53,585 bases of DNA, taken from positions 1 to 53,585 of the forward strand of contig JBFHUL010000010.1 in the NCBI GenBank assembly GCA_041590075.1. Direction: 5' to 3'. The position numbers and the translations under genes are program-made. Below, in pieces: positions 44,224-52,206 of this stretch (the first letter of the stretch is position 1; each line of letters begins with the position of its first letter). The notes beneath the pieces are model-generated. The model was not told where the DNA came from. It worked only from the letters and a program-made list of their open reading frames with translations, and did no database searches. Source of the DNA: PZPK01 sp041590075 (GTDB lineage: Bacteria; Pseudomonadota; Gammaproteobacteria; Pseudomonadales; Oleiphilaceae).

Positions 44224-44433
44224 TCAAGCCGGCATGACGTTTTCCGCTTGCGGGCCTTTACGACCTTCACCTTCAGTAAAAGTCACTGCCTGACCCTCAG
44301 CCAGGGTTTTAAATCCATCGCCACTAATATTGCTGAAATGGACAAACAGATCAGGGCCGTTTTCTCGTTGAATGAATCCAAATCCTTTTGCCTCATTGAA
44401 CCACTTAACGGTTCCCGTAAGCTTTTCTGACAT
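44224..44433 (-). CDS. Cold-shock domain protein (CspA family)
   Basis: A 69-residue cold-shock domain, with RNP1 'KGFGFIQ' and RNP2 'LFVHFSNI', a close paralogue of the one at 19155. The ATG at 44433 has AGG 7 bases upstream. The open frame runs further upstream to 44769 without homology. That stretch is taken as promoter and a long leader. Confidence 0.95.
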   Translation of the reverse strand: MSEKLTGTVKWFNEAKGFGFIQRENGPDLFVHFSNISGDGFKTLAEGQAVTFTEGEGRKGPQAENVMPA

Positions 44434-44859
44434 AACTAACCTATTATCTCTCAATTTTAACGTGCTGATGTGCGTCTGTTTGCTTTGCGATAGATTCCGA
44501 GAACCATTGCTGCTATCCAAACACCCATTTATCACCGTTTGCCCCGCTTTTCTGTTGTCACGCATTAAGTGAATAGACGCTGCGGCGTCCGTACACTGGT
44601 GATCGCAGAGCGGCAAAGAGCAAAGGCTTAAATTGAAGTGTAGTAGAACTACCGGTAAATCAACAAAGTCAGGGCAGAAATAGTTGAAAAAGAATGTGCA
44701 AGTGTGTTGTGCATCATGGGGTGGTGCCGGAAATGCCGCTAAAGCGCCAGATTCGGACTGTTCCATCAAGTTCCGAGTGTTTTAGAACCGTTGTTTTTAC
44801 CCTATAATGCGTTCCCAGTTTTGGCCCTCTAACAAAATTACATACCAATGAGGTGATGA
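44434..44859. other. 425-base divergent intergenic region between csp and cytochrome c5 genes
   Basis: No convincing gene. The left part should hold a long leader and promoter for the minus-strand cold-shock gene, though I could not fix its promoter. The right part holds the cytochrome promoter. An uninterrupted frame continuing upstream of the cold-shock gene has no recognisable protein similarity. Confidence 0.6.
44780..44808 (+). promoter_or_regulatory. Candidate promoter of cytochrome c5 gene
   Basis: A consensus TATAAT -10 (44803-44808) lies 17 bases after a weak -35 TTTTAG, 51 bases before the start codon. Confidence 0.5.
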
Positions 44860-45273
44860 GTGAATAATCTGATGAAAGTTTTGGTAAGCCTGGTGGGTTG
44901 CTTGGCGGTTGTTGTGGCTGCAAACGCAGCGATGGACAGCAAGTCGATAGAGAACCGCATCAAACCAGTGGGTAAAGTGTGCGTAGAGGGTGATGAGTGT
45001 GGTTCTGCCTCCGCTGCGGCAGATTCAGGCCCGAAAAGTCCGGAAGATATTTATCAGGCTTCCTGTTTTGGTTGTCATGGAACCGGCGCTCTGAATGCGC
45101 CCAAGTTTGGCGATACGGCAGCTTGGTCGGCGCGGCTCGATAAGGGAATGGAGCAACTGGTCTCTAATGCAGTAGTTGGTATTAATGCTATGCCTCCCAT
45201 GGGAACCTGTGCGAGTTGTAGTGAGGAGGACATTGCGGCGACGGTGCAATACATGGTCGATAATAGCAAATAG
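44860..45273 (+). CDS. Cytochrome c5-like monohaem c-type cytochrome
   Basis: A 137-residue secreted electron carrier. A signal peptide (residues 1-23, ending 'VVAANAA') and a ~40-residue acidic spacer precede one class I cytochrome c domain with haem motif CFGCH and axial Met in 'INAMPPMGTCASCSEED'. The C-x2-C pair there is the extra disulfide typical of cytochrome c5. The start is GTG with GAGGTGAT upstream. It is monocistronic and ended by a strong terminator. It probably shuttles electrons in the periplasm to a terminal oxidase or reductase. Confidence 0.93.
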   Translation: MNNLMKVLVSLVGCLAVVVAANAAMDSKSIENRIKPVGKVCVEGDECGSASAAADSGPKSPEDIYQASCFGCHGTGALNAPKFGDTAAWSARLDKGMEQLVSNAVVGINAMPPMGTCASCSEEDIAATVQYMVDNSK

Positions 45274-45294
45274 CGCCTAGCACGAATCCGAGAG

Positions 45295-45325
45295 AAAAAG
45301 CCCGGCTTAAGCCGGGCTTTTTTTT
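45295..45325. terminator. Bidirectional terminator between cytochrome c5 and helicase genes
   Basis: AAAAAGCCCGGC and GCCGGGCTTTTT form a 12-bp stem with a TTAA loop and T-runs on both sides. The helicase stop codon lies at its right edge. Confidence 0.92.
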
Positions 45326-47126
45326 AATTGTTGGAGGCAGGGCGTTTTCGTGGTTTTTTGCTATTGGCAGAAACTTTTTTACCCGGCTTTTTCTTAGCGT
45401 CGACTTTGCCTGATTTCTTCTTAGGTTTAGTGTTTTTGCGCGGTTGGTCAGTCTTGCTGTTGGCCTGAAGAGGGCGAATTCTCAGTGGTTTGTTGGCTAC
45501 CCGGGTTTTGTCGAGTAATTTGAAGAGCGCCGTTGGCATGCCTTCCGGCAAGTCGACGGTGCTGATCTCGTCATATATCTCTATCTGGCCAATATATTCA
45601 CTGGAAAGATCTGCTGTATTGGCGATGGCTGCAACGATTTGGCCTGGGCTGGCTCCGTCCTGTCGGCCTACAGCGATGGAGTAGCGTGTCAGCGCGACCT
45701 CCGGGTGCTCTCTAAGAGGGCGGATGGGGCCCGCTTCAGGTTGATTCTTTCTGTTGCGGCGTCCTGTCGTCTCATCAGATTGTTTGGCTGCGAGCTTATT
45801 GTCGCCCCGCGTATCCAGCAGGAGAGGTCGGTCCCCGCAGTACATGTGCGCCAGGGCGGCTGCGAGATCGAGCGCATCAATGTGTGTTTCTTGCTGAAGT
45901 TCAGTCAGCAGGGAACTAAAAAACGCCGTGTCTTCGCTGTTAACAGTTTCAACCAGATTGCGCTTGAATTGCTCAACGCGGACGCTATTGATTTCGGCGG
46001 CAGTGGGAATTTGCATCGCTTCTATTGCTTTGCCGCTGGCTTTTTCGATGGCGCGCAGCATGCGTTTCTCGCGTGGTGCCACGAATAAAATGGCTTCACC
46101 ACTGCGTCCGGCGCGACCGGTACGACCAATGCGGTGGATATAGGACTCAGTGTCGTACGGCACATCGTAGTTGATGACATGACTGATACGCTCAATGTCC
46201 AAGCCGCGTGCAACCACATCCGTTGCCACGAGAATATCGAAGCTGCCATTCTTCAGTCGGTCAACGACTTTTTCACGGCCGGCCTGCGGAATATCACCGT
46301 TGAGGGCGGCCGCTGAAAAGCCGCGGGCATTCAGCTTGGTCGCGAGTTCTTCCGTGGCGACTTTGGTGCGCACGAAAATAATGATGCCGTCGAAGTCTTC
46401 CATTTCGAGAATACGGGTCAGAGCATCCAGTTTATGAACGCCTGCCGTTAACCAGTACCGTTGTCGGATCGTGCTTGCAGTGTTGGTTTTTGCTGCGATC
46501 TTGATGTGCTGCGGCTCGCGGAGATAGGTATCGGCGACGCGCTTGATCTCTTTCGGCATGGTCGCCGAGAACAGAGCGATCTGTCGCTCTTCCGGGCAGT
46601 GTTCCAGAATCCATGTGACGTCATCAATAAAGCCCATGCGCAGCATTTCATCGGCCTCATCCAGCACGAGTGTGCGTAATTGGTCTAATTTCAATGTGCC
46701 TCGGCGCATGTGGTCCATGACGCGGCCCGGGGTGCCTACTACGACTTGTGCTCCTCGCTTTAGTTGGCGTAATTGGTTGGTGTAGCTCTGGCCGCCGTAA
46801 ATGGGCAGAACATTAAAGTGATCGAGGTGTTTAGCGTAGCTCTGGCATGCTTCTGCGACCTGAATGGCAAGCTCTCTAGTGGGCGCAAGTATCAGTACCT
46901 GCGGCGCCTTGATGCGCATGTCTAGTCGCGACAATAAAGGTAACGCAAACGCGGCGGTTTTACCGGTTCCTGTTTGAGCCTGGCCCAAGATGTCGCCCCC
47001 TTTAAGCAGCACCGGTATGGCTTCAGCTTGAATCGGAGAGGGGGTTTCGTAGCCGAGGTCGGCAACGGCCTTGGTGACTGCGGGGTGTAAATCAAACGAA
47101 GAAAAGGTGAGCGCGCTTTGCGTCAT
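45324..47126 (-). CDS. deaD: DEAD-box ATP-dependent RNA helicase DeaD/CsdA
   Basis: 600 residues. Motifs in order: Q motif 'SFDLHPAV...YETPSPIQ', Walker A 'AQTGTGKT' (50-57), 'PTRELAIQV', 'DEADEML', 'FSATMP', 'IIFVRTK', 'ATDVVARGLDI' and 'YIHRIGRTGR'. After the helicase core, residues about 480-555 form the DbpA-like RNA-binding domain ('VALTRYSIAVGRQDGASPG'), then a Lys/Arg-rich tail ('KPKKKSGKVDAKKKPGKK'). CsdA unwinds RNA in cold ribosome assembly and mRNA decay. The ATG at 47126 has AGG about 9 bases upstream; a longer start at 47153 is less likely. Confidence 0.95.
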   Translation of the reverse strand: MTQSALTFSSFDLHPAVTKAVADLGYETPSPIQAEAIPVLLKGGDILGQAQTGTGKTAAFALPLLSRLDMRIKAPQVLILAPTRELAIQVAEACQSYAKHLDHFNVLPIYGGQSYTNQLRQLKRGAQVVVGTPGRVMDHMRRGTLKLDQLRTLVLDEADEMLRMGFIDDVTWILEHCPEERQIALFSATMPKEIKRVADTYLREPQHIKIAAKTNTASTIRQRYWLTAGVHKLDALTRILEMEDFDGIIIFVRTKVATEELATKLNARGFSAAALNGDIPQAGREKVVDRLKNGSFDILVATDVVARGLDIERISHVINYDVPYDTESYIHRIGRTGRAGRSGEAILFVAPREKRMLRAIEKASGKAIEAMQIPTAAEINSVRVEQFKRNLVETVNSEDTAFFSSLLTELQQETHIDALDLAAALAHMYCGDRPLLLDTRGDNKLAAKQSDETTGRRNRKNQPEAGPIRPLREHPEVALTRYSIAVGRQDGASPGQIVAAIANTADLSSEYIGQIEIYDEISTVDLPEGMPTALFKLLDKTRVANKPLRIRPLQANSKTDQPRKNTKPKKKSGKVDAKKKPGKKVSANSKKPRKRPASNN

Positions 47127-47210
47127 AAATAAGCCTGTAAAATGTTGCGTCATTTACGCAAGGAGAAAAAGGGAGGCGATTATACGCAGCTTCGTGGCAA
47201 AAAGCTTTGA

Positions 47211-47744
47211 TTAATTTTTGATCGCTTTCTTGGCCTCTTCTGCCCATGTCAGCCAGGCTTGTTCACCGATGATTCCTCGCCTCAAGGTGAGATACGGTAA
47301 TCGGTAATGAGCCTGCTTGTTTTCGGGTAAGGCCAAAAACTGCTGTTCAATGGCGAGCAATTCTTCCAGAGTGCGTTGATTGGTTTCGATGTGGCGATCC
47401 AATTCATCCAGCAGGTTTTGATCTGTCGTGAGATGACCTCCGTACAGCTTTACGAGCAGTGCATCATTGATCTTGTTTGGCTTCACCGGCGAAGCCAGCC
47501 AGTCTTTCAGCGCTTCAATACCGTGTTCGTTGATGGCGTAGATCTTTTTGTCGGGCTTGCCTGCTTGAGGTTCCAGCGTGTAATCAATGAGCCCCTCTTC
47601 ATGGAGGCGTTTTAGTTGTTGATAGACCTGCTGATGTTTGGCATTCCAGAAGTAGCCCAGGCTGCGCTTGAAATGCTTCATTAAGTCGTAACCGCTACTT
47701 GGTTCAGTCTCGAGCAATACTAATATGGCGTGTTTCAGCGACAT
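47211..47744 (-). CDS. PadR family transcriptional regulator
   Basis: 177 residues. An N-terminal winged helix (residues 1-90, 'SLKHAILVLLETEPSSGYDLMKHF', 'VYQQLKRLHEEGLI', beta-wing 'GKPDKKIYAINEHG') is followed by the helical Vir_act_alpha_C dimerisation domain (about 95-175). AAGGGG lies about 5 bases before the ATG; an upstream TTG at 47759 is not favoured. It diverges from the oxidoreductase gene, with two matching palindromes in the shared 111-base region. This suggests that it represses both itself and the oxidoreductase in response to an aromatic or lipophilic ligand. Confidence 0.92.
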   Translation of the reverse strand: MSLKHAILVLLETEPSSGYDLMKHFKRSLGYFWNAKHQQVYQQLKRLHEEGLIDYTLEPQAGKPDKKIYAINEHGIEALKDWLASPVKPNKINDALLVKLYGGHLTTDQNLLDELDRHIETNQRTLEELLAIEQQFLALPENKQAHYRLPYLTLRRGIIGEQAWLTWAEEAKKAIKN

Positions 47745-47780
47745 GGGGCCCCTTGGCAATAAACGATTTCAATTAATGTT

Positions 47781-47798
47781 TGTGCAAATTGTTGCATA
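47781..47798. promoter_or_regulatory. PadR operator candidate 1
   Basis: TGTGCAA-ATTG-TTGCATA, an inverted repeat with one mismatch per arm. Its right arm overlaps the -35 box of the oxidoreductase promoter. The architecture is the same as operator 2. Confidence 0.65.
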
Positions 47799-47820
47799 TT
47801 TTATTGCACAGAACTAATAT
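47792..47820 (+). promoter_or_regulatory. Promoter of the retinol-saturase-like oxidoreductase gene
   Basis: TTGCAT, a 17-base spacer and TAATAT. The -35 lies within operator 1 and the -10 touches operator 2, so a bound regulator would block RNA polymerase. Confidence 0.6.
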
Positions 47821-47835
47821 GCAAAAAATTGCATA
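47818..47835. promoter_or_regulatory. PadR operator candidate 2
   Basis: TATGCAA-AAAA-TTGCATA is a perfect 7-bp inverted repeat. Its centre is 37 bases from that of operator 1, with an extra half-site TTGCACA (47804-47810) between. Confidence 0.7.
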
Positions 47836-47855
47836 GTAACGATTTGGAGAAAGCT

Positions 47856-49511
47856 ATGGTTCGCACGGGTACGCGTTATCGTAAAAAGAAAGCGGCTAAT
47901 CACTATGATGTGATTGTGATCGGTTCGGGTATTGGGGGGTTGTGTAACGCCGCTTTGCTTTCTAAATTGGGCAAGAAAGTGTGCGTACTGGAGCAGCACT
48001 ACACCGCCGGGGGGTACACGCATGCCTACGAGCGAGAGGGTTACGAGTGGGATGTTGGCGTGCACTACATTGGCGAAGTACACAAGCCTTGGTCGATGAT
48101 CAGGCGAGTCTTTGACGTCATTTCAGATGGAAATCTGGAGTGGGCGCCCATGGATCCCCTTTATGACCAGGTAGTCATTGCCGGTAAAGAATATAGTTAT
48201 TATGCAGGCAGGGAAGAGTTCAAGCAGGAAATGAAATCGCATTTCCCGGATGAAGCCGCCGCCATCGATACCTATGTTGAGATGCTGAGCAAAGTGAGCT
48301 CTCTGGTGCCGCGTTTTTTTGCGGGCCAGGCGTTGCCTCGGGTAGCGGGCGCACTCTACAACAAGGTGCGTCGCCGTCTTCTTCCCGACTACTTTTTTAG
48401 ATCGGTGCACGAGGTGTTATCCGAGCTGACCGACAATCCCGAGCTAATTGGTGTGCTCACTGCCCAGTGGGGTGATTATGGGCTGCCGCCAAAGCAGGCG
48501 TCCTTCATGATGCATGCAATGGTCGCCAAGCACTATATTACCGGCGGGAATTACCCGGTGGGTGGTGCGGCGCGCATTGCCGAAACCATTATTCCTGTCA
48601 TTCAACAAGGTGGTGGTGAGGTGTTCACTTATGCGGGAGTGGAGGAAATATTGATTGAGAACAATCGTGCATACGGCGTGCGCCTGCAAAAGGGCGATGA
48701 GTTAACCGCTGATGCAATTGTCAGTTGCGCTGGATTGTTCCCGACGATGAAAAACCTGTTGCCCGAGCACGTGTTGCGTCAGCATGGTATTGATCAGAAG
48801 CTCGAAAATGTCGAATTGTCCTCATCGCACCTGTGTGTCTATGCGGGCTTCAAAGGTGATGCGTCGTCATTGGGTATTCCCAAGAAAAATTTCTGGGTGT
48901 ATCCCGGCTACGATCATGATCAGAATGTTGCGGATTTTAACGCGGCGCTCGATGCAGATATGCCTCTCACCTACATTTCGTTTCCTTCGGCAAAGGACCC
49001 TACCTGGCAGGAACGCTATCCAGGAAAGTCTACGGCAGAGATTGTGGCGCCTTGCAAGCCAGAGTGGTTTGAAAAGTGGCGCGGCACAACCTGGAATAAG
49101 CGCGGTGAGGATTACGAGGTGTTGAAAACTGAGCTTACTGAGCGCCTGCTCCAGACCCTGTATCGTCAGATGCCACAATTGGAAGCGGCGCTCGATTATG
49201 TGGAGCTGTCCACGCCCCTATCAACGCAATGGTTTCAGTGGAACCAGGAAGGTGAGATCTATGGCATTAACCACACGGTCAAGCGCTTTGAGCAAGATTG
49301 GCTGCATCCCATTACCCCTGTTAAAAATCTATACCTCACCGGTTCTGATGTGGTGACGGCTGGCGTAGGAGGGGCGTTGATGGGAGGAGTGATGACCACT
49401 TCGGCGATGCTGGGATTGAAAGGCTACAAAGTGATGGAGTTGATCAAGAAGGGGAGGGTGAAAAACGAGCAGCATGCCCTCGATGCCTCCCCGCGCCCTG
49501 CATCGGGTTAA
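47856..49511 (+). CDS. FAD-dependent phytoene desaturase/retinol saturase-like oxidoreductase
   Basis: A 551-residue flavoprotein of the phytoene-desaturase/carotenoid-isomerase/all-trans-retinol 13,14-reductase superfamily. The dinucleotide-binding fold opens 'YDVIVIGSGIGGLCNAALLSKLGKKVCVLEQH' in parts (residues ~17-48), then 'AGGYTHAYEREGYEWDVGVHYIGE'. The C-terminal FAD motif is 'NLYLTGSDVVTAGVGGALMGG'. GGAGAA is 7 bases before the ATG at 47856. No carotenoid or retinal genes are adjacent, so it may saturate a polyisoprenoid or other lipophilic substrate. Its expression is probably controlled by the divergent PadR. Confidence 0.87.
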   Translation: MVRTGTRYRKKKAANHYDVIVIGSGIGGLCNAALLSKLGKKVCVLEQHYTAGGYTHAYEREGYEWDVGVHYIGEVHKPWSMIRRVFDVISDGNLEWAPMDPLYDQVVIAGKEYSYYAGREEFKQEMKSHFPDEAAAIDTYVEMLSKVSSLVPRFFAGQALPRVAGALYNKVRRRLLPDYFFRSVHEVLSELTDNPELIGVLTAQWGDYGLPPKQASFMMHAMVAKHYITGGNYPVGGAARIAETIIPVIQQGGGEVFTYAGVEEILIENNRAYGVRLQKGDELTADAIVSCAGLFPTMKNLLPEHVLRQHGIDQKLENVELSSSHLCVYAGFKGDASSLGIPKKNFWVYPGYDHDQNVADFNAALDADMPLTYISFPSAKDPTWQERYPGKSTAEIVAPCKPEWFEKWRGTTWNKRGEDYEVLKTELTERLLQTLYRQMPQLEAALDYVELSTPLSTQWFQWNQEGEIYGINHTVKRFEQDWLHPITPVKNLYLTGSDVVTAGVGGALMGGVMTTSAMLGLKGYKVMELIKKGRVKNEQHALDASPRPASG

Positions 49512-50620
49512 GCGTAGTAGATTCCGCCCAGAATCTTTTCTCGTTCGGCACCCGTAACAGTCGGTAGGTTGGCGGGTCTGCGATGAAGGGTCTGGTGCGC
49601 AAACCAGGCAAAGGCGGCACCCTCAACATGCTGGGGGTGAATGCCAAGCTCGCTGGTTGTACCCTTAATCACGCTCTCAGTCAGTTCTTGCAGGCGTAGC
49701 ATCAGTGCCCTGTTTTCCACGCCACCCCCGCAGCAGTAAACGCTATCGAGTTTGTGGGTGTTGATGGCCTTGGCAATTGAGCGCGCGCTTAACTCCAGCA
49801 AACTGCGTTGTATATCTTCCGGGCGTAGCCCGGGATAACCATTCAGCGCGCTTTGCAGCCAATCGAGATTAAATAATTCTCGCCCGGTACTTTTAGGGTA
49901 AGTTTTCGAAAAATACGGCTCTTGTAGTAGTTGCTTTACCAGCTCCTCGCTTTGCTTGCCGCTGAGTGCCCATTCCCCTCCTGCGTCAAAAGGCTTTTTT
50001 CTGTGCTGTTGGCACCATTGATCCAGGAGAGTGTTTGCGGGGCCAATGTCATAGCCTACTGTGCGATTGCTGTCGTCGCCGTAAAGGCATGTTAAGTTTG
50101 CAATGCCACCGAGGTTGAGGATGCCGCGGTGTTCGCCAGGGGCGCTAAATGCCGCAAGGTGGAAGGCGGGGGTAAGCGGTGCGCCTTGGCCCCCAGCGGC
50201 CACGTCAGCCATGCGAAAATCCGCGACGGTGGTGATGCCGGTCTCGTGAGCAATAACCGAGGGGTTGCCGATCTGCCAGCTAAATGGAAGCTCGGCGTGA
50301 GGGCGGTGGCGAATGTTCTGGCCATGTGAGCCAATGGCGGTAATGTCGGCGGGCGATAAGTCTTGTGCATCCAGAGCTTCAAGCACTGCCGTCGCAATAA
50401 GTTTGCCCATTTCATGGTCTGCGTAAGCAGCTGTATCCAGTTCATTCGCCAGTAGCTTGCGTTCAGGATGACATAGCTTTTCGAGGGTTTGGCGAAAGGG
50501 TTGTGGAAAAGTAAGCGAGTAGTGTCCTGAGGAGTGTAACCCTTTTGAACCGATAGTTAGCGTCACGACATCGATGGCATCCATGCTGGTGCCGGATATC
50601 ACGCCCAGGTAGCGTTGCAT
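49508..50620 (-). CDS. anmK: Anhydro-N-acetylmuramic acid kinase
   Basis: A 370-residue cytoplasmic kinase that cleaves and phosphorylates 1,6-anhydroMurNAc to MurNAc-6-phosphate in peptidoglycan recycling. The signature 'YLGVISGTSMDAIDVV' starts the protein. 'GSHGQNIRHRP', 'ADFRMADVAAGGQGAPLTPAFH' in parts, 'LNLGGIANLT' and 'YDIGPANTLLD' are present. The ATG at 50620 lies 1 base after the M23 peptidase stop, so the two genes are coupled, and both act on the cell wall. The end overlaps the oxidoreductase gene by 4 bases on the other strand. Confidence 0.96.
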   Translation of the reverse strand: MQRYLGVISGTSMDAIDVVTLTIGSKGLHSSGHYSLTFPQPFRQTLEKLCHPERKLLANELDTAAYADHEMGKLIATAVLEALDAQDLSPADITAIGSHGQNIRHRPHAELPFSWQIGNPSVIAHETGITTVADFRMADVAAGGQGAPLTPAFHLAAFSAPGEHRGILNLGGIANLTCLYGDDSNRTVGYDIGPANTLLDQWCQQHRKKPFDAGGEWALSGKQSEELVKQLLQEPYFSKTYPKSTGRELFNLDWLQSALNGYPGLRPEDIQRSLLELSARSIAKAINTHKLDSVYCCGGGVENRALMLRLQELTESVIKGTTSELGIHPQHVEGAAFAWFAHQTLHRRPANLPTVTGAEREKILGGIYYA

Positions 50621-50621
50621 G

Positions 50622-51959
50622 TTAGTTGTTGGCAGCGAGCTGATAGCTGTCGCGGAATGTTTCCAGTTGGGCCAAGTAAACGCCGGTTTTTTCCCGGAAG
50701 TCGGCAAGTTGTTTTTTGGGTATAGGTTGTGCTTGAGGGAGTTTTACCTTCACCGGATTCTTGTGCACACCATTTACACGGAATTCGTAGTGCAGATGAG
50801 GGCCGGATGCCAGCCCTGTGCTGCCAATGTAGCCGATGACTTGCCCTTGCTTCACGCGGGCGCCTTTCTTAATGCCTTTGGCGTATCTGTGCATATGTGC
50901 GTAGAGAGTAGTGATGGATTGACCGTGCTGAATAATAACAGTCTTGCCGTATCCACCTTTGCGTGCAGCATGAATGACCTTGCCATCACCAGCTGCCTTT
51001 ATGGGTGTCCCGCGAGAGGCAGCGTAGTCGGTGCCCCGGTGGGCACGGATTTTATGCAGAATCGGGTGCTTTCGTTTCAAGTTAAAGTGTGACGAGATGC
51101 GAGCAAAGTCGACGGGCGTGCGCAAGAAGGCTTTGCGCATGCTGTTGCCGTCAGGAGTAAAGTAATGGCTCAGACCATTATCCTGCTCGTATAGAACGGC
51201 ATCCAGTTGTCGGCCTTGGTTCGTGAAAGATGCAGCGAGGATGCGCCCATTCTTGTATTTTTCGCCGTCGAGATACAGTTCCTCGTAAATCAGACTGAAA
51301 CCATCCCCCTCCCTAATATCCAGAACAAAGTCGATATCCCAGCCAAAAATATTTGCGAGTTCCATGATCTGAGTTTGCGTCAGGCCGGCTTTCTGCCCCG
51401 CGAGAAATAATGAGCTTTCAATTACGCCTTCGCCATATGCAATATGCACATCCGGAGTGCGAGTAAACTTTTCACTTTGATAATCGCCTTCCGGAGATTT
51501 CTCGAATACAAAATATTCAAGAGGTGATCGTTGAAGTTTTACTTTTGCGAGGGAGCCGGTTTCTTCCTTTAGAAAACCAAGCGTTTCGCCCGGGAAAATG
51601 CGCGTGAGCTCGTGCTTTTTAAGGTTGCTGCCAAGCACTTCATACATCACTTTATCGTTGAAGCCGGCTTTAGCAAAAAGCGTCGATAGGGTGTCGCCGC
51701 TCCTGATCTCAAAGGTTTGCCAGTTTTCCGTTGGTGTCGCGGTCACCGTCTCGCGAGGCACAGCCGCTTCCGTTGCCGTGGTCTCTTGAGCGTGGCGAAC
51801 CAGTTCGCTAAGTGACGGTTCTTCCTGTTGCAGGTCAAGCGTGATGGTGGTACGCGACGCACTGACGGGGGTGCTGGGACTAAAGACAAGAATAAGGGTG
51901 AGTAAAATGCCAATGGATATGGCTGCGGCCATGTGCGTTTTTGGAAATGCGTGAATCAA
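50622..51959 (-). CDS. M23 (MepM-like) peptidoglycan endopeptidase
   Basis: A 445-residue envelope protein. An N-terminal signal anchor (residues 10-30) is followed by an OapA/LysM-like domain (about 80-135, 'WQTFEIRSGDTLSTLFAKAG'), a middle domain (about 160-270), and an active M23 domain with zinc ligands in 'HRGTDYAA' and 'SGPHLHYEF'. It should cut peptide cross-links to allow wall growth. It is divergent from tyrS and followed by anmK, the same order as in Pseudomonas aeruginosa. Confidence 0.95.
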   Translation of the reverse strand: MIHAFPKTHMAAAISIGILLTLILVFSPSTPVSASRTTITLDLQQEEPSLSELVRHAQETTATEAAVPRETVTATPTENWQTFEIRSGDTLSTLFAKAGFNDKVMYEVLGSNLKKHELTRIFPGETLGFLKEETGSLAKVKLQRSPLEYFVFEKSPEGDYQSEKFTRTPDVHIAYGEGVIESSLFLAGQKAGLTQTQIMELANIFGWDIDFVLDIREGDGFSLIYEELYLDGEKYKNGRILAASFTNQGRQLDAVLYEQDNGLSHYFTPDGNSMRKAFLRTPVDFARISSHFNLKRKHPILHKIRAHRGTDYAASRGTPIKAAGDGKVIHAARKGGYGKTVIIQHGQSITTLYAHMHRYAKGIKKGARVKQGQVIGYIGSTGLASGPHLHYEFRVNGVHKNPVKVKLPQAQPIPKKQLADFREKTGVYLAQLETFRDSYQLAANN

Positions 51960-52079
51960 CTTCTTGCCCTTGTATCAATCACTAAAGTGAATTTCTGTGA
52001 AATTGGATTAAGTATAGAGAGTACTTTCGAGGCAGGCAAAGTGATATAGGTGTTTGGTGGCTTACTTCACATGCAAAGT

Positions 52080-52088
52080 TGGTATAAT
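52080..52088 (+). promoter_or_regulatory. Extended -10 promoter of tyrS
   Basis: TGG-TATAAT gives a consensus extended -10 without a clear -35, about 118 bases upstream of tyrS. A 5' leader of roughly 110 bases is implied; no T-box is evident. Confidence 0.5.
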
Positions 52089-52206
52089 GCCGCACTTTTT
52101 GGGGCGCGCTTACGTAAAATAATGTGTGCTTACCTAATGTAGCGGTGTGTGGCGGGTAAGGCTGTTTTCGCGCTGCCGCAAAACTGCGATGTCTCGGAGT
52201 GTATAG

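Noticed and set aside
44434..44769. N-terminal extension of the second cold-shock protein
   Set aside because: The frame stays open, but the cold-shock domain starts with a normal ATG at 44433 with an AGG ribosome site. The extension has no similarity and csp mRNAs commonly have long leaders.
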